Below, piece after piece: positions 62,778 to 64,000 of a stretch of DNA of 64,000 bases. The notes beneath the pieces are model-generated. The model searched no databases. It was not told the origin of the DNA and saw nothing but the letters and a program-made list of their open reading frames with translations. Each line of letters begins with the position of its first letter. Position 1 is the stretch's first letter. The DNA is from Lasiosphaeria ovina (taxonomy: Eukaryota > Ascomycota > Sordariomycetes > Sordariales > Lasiosphaeriaceae). Made by a program: the position numbers and the translations under genes. Location of the stretch: positions 7,006,001-7,070,000 of the forward strand of contig JAULSN010000002.1 in NCBI GenBank assembly GCA_033439765.1. Reading direction: 5' to 3'.

Positions 62778-64000
62778 TCATGTCCTGCTGCCTGAGGTAT
62801 GAGACCAATCGTCTTCATCGATGTCCTCGAGATCGATGGGTTTGTACGACTTCTCTCTTCGCCGGCCAAATGTGCGGAATCTACTCGACTTCTCTTTTCT
62901 GGTGCCTTGCTTCATGTACAAAAGGATTGCCTGTGAGAGTCATGTAAGCGCGACTCAAATACAGCTTAGAAACAACTAACCTGTTCGAAAACTTTATTTG
63001 TATCCTCCTGGCTGAGCAAATTGCAATCCATGTATTTCCAAGCTTTTTCGTGCTGCTCAGCGAGCTGACTTCCGAGTGAACTAAACTCGGCGATGGTCCT
63101 AGGAGCTGGATCATCCTCTTCATTTTCCAATGAGGTATTTAAGGTTGTAAGATCCTGATCTACGATACCGACAATAAGGAATGGAGTGTCGGGACAGTGG
63201 TGCTGGATCTCTGGAATCCATTTAGTTCCCATGTTCTCGAACATATCCAGACTGGGAATTCTCGCACAGATGATAAACACATCAGTTTGAGGATACGAGA
63301 GAGGCCGGAGCCTATCGTAATCTTCGGCGCCGGCTGTATCAAAAATCCCCATAGTGAATTCGACGCTTCTGAATCTATATCCGCGTCAGTTGCTCTGTAC
63401 GCCAAACCATTCTAATTTGGGTCATTTGTGCTCTCACCTGACAAGGGCGGTGTAGTGCTCAAAAACCGTTGATTCTAGAGTTTCGGTTGGGAGCTTCTGG
63501 GTTATATAACGATGGAGTAGTTTGGTTTTGCAACTCGAGCTGTCGCCCACAACGCATATCCTGAATCAAATATCAGTGGTTGAACGAGACTTGCTGTGCA
63601 CCGCACTACATACTTCAAATGGTGCGAGGCTGTTGTTACAAGTGTTTTCGATGGTGGGCGATCGAGGCGGCTGCGTTGTGCTGTTTGGTTTTTAGTGATG
63701 ACAGCGGCAAACGTCAAGCCGGCGCCGATGCTGTTGATATCGTTCAATGTAATGGGAAGTCGGTAGACGGAAATAATCGACATGTGATTCATAGTTATTT
63801 CCGACAGTGTGCTGGACACGGTGCGAATTGTCGACCCCCTAACAGACATCAGGTCAATTTCGTTTGGGTTCGCCCGGGTATAGACTCTGGAGGTCTCCAG
63901 CAACAGCTCAAATTCCTGGATCTGGCCGGAAACCTGTCCATGATCGTGTCTGTCAACTGCAAAACTTTGAGATGCCACGACGTCAGCCTCCGGAGGGCGA
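62778..64000 (-). CDS. Rho-like protein with degenerate nucleotide-binding motifs (5' part beyond the window)
   Basis: Minus strand, four visible exons (63614->64000, 63438-63560, 62981-63374, 62778-62930) in phase; the first exon is open to the window edge, so the start is missing. About 130 residues of unknown sequence precede a Rho-type fold: ICVVGDSSSCKTKLLHRYIT, PTETLESTVFEHY, FDTAGAEDYDRLRPLSYPQT, DVFIIC, TKWIPEIQHHCPDTPFLIVG. In true Rho proteins the P-loop is GDGxxGKT, switch II is DTAGQE and guanine is read by NKxD. Here GK is CK, Gln61 is Ala and NKxD reads IVDQ. The C-terminus (EDIDEDDWSHTSGSRT) has no CaaX box, so no prenylation is expected. Probably a pseudo-GTPase or strongly altered nucleotide binder. 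It could not be checked for an N-terminal partner domain. Confidence 0.82.

Noticed and set aside
1..64000. CRISPR arrays, bacterial operons, Shine-Dalgarno sites
   Set aside because: No regularly spaced direct repeats of that type, and genes are spliced; the window is eukaryotic.

Overview
The window looks like nuclear DNA of a filamentous ascomycete (Pezizomycotina, probably Sordariomycetes, perhaps Sordariales). The evidence is short spliceosomal introns (about 45-105 nt, GT..AG with CTAAC/CTGAC-type branch sites), GC-rich exons with AT-richer spacers, and many (TACCTA)n tracts in the spacers. Typically fungal families are present: HET, Helo-like STAND N-domain, F-box, BTB, dialkylglycine-decarboxylase-type aminotransferase, Liz1-like transporter and laccase. 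No bacterial features, CRISPR arrays or convincing tRNA/rRNA genes were seen. Gene models were made by hand from reading frames and splice signals. All splice joins quoted are phase-consistent, but none is supported by transcripts.

Layout. 0-5 kb: a RhoGAP gene behind a long leader. 5-6 kb: the first member (A, minus strand) of an unrecognised protein family. 7-14 kb: an intronless aminotransferase and a dynamin GTPase with a very long coiled-coil tail. 14-19 kb: a divergent pair (SDR reductase and FAD monooxygenase), then an F-box protein. 19-31 kb: gene-poor and AT-richer, with decayed repeats, a pseudogene, a conserved fungal protein, a ZIP-type metal transporter, a Helo-like protein and poorly resolved hypothetical genes. 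31-37 kb: a divergent pair, a CxxCH haem protein and a multicopper oxidase. 37-38 kb: an intact-looking 620-bp hAT-type non-autonomous transposon. 38-39 kb: a broken gene. 39-49 kb: a cluster of further family members (B, C, D, E, relic G and the doubtful member F) around a polytopic membrane protein with a Cys-rich ectodomain. 49-64 kb: a Liz1-like transporter, a BTB protein with KK-rich repeats, a broken HET gene, a small five-exon hypothetical gene, a Ste20-type kinase and, cut by the window edge, a Rho-like protein that has lost most GTPase signature residues.

Main points. (1) Genes A-E are small diverged paralogues sharing a [DE]-[IV]-L...W..[HY]P core. Four of them (A, B, C, D) have an intron in the 5' leader whose acceptor lies one base before the ATG (YAG|gATG), and several share a TGTTTCAACM element at similar upstream distances; I do not recognise the family. 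(2) Several signalling proteins have lost family-defining residues: RhoGAP without the arginine finger, Rho-like protein without GK, Q61 or NKxD, and ZIP transporter without the TM5 histidine. (3) Several genes (HET, C, F, G and those at 24 kb and 38-39 kb) carry frameshifts or stops, often at homopolymers. This means either a decaying fast-evolving region or assembly errors, which re-sequencing would separate.
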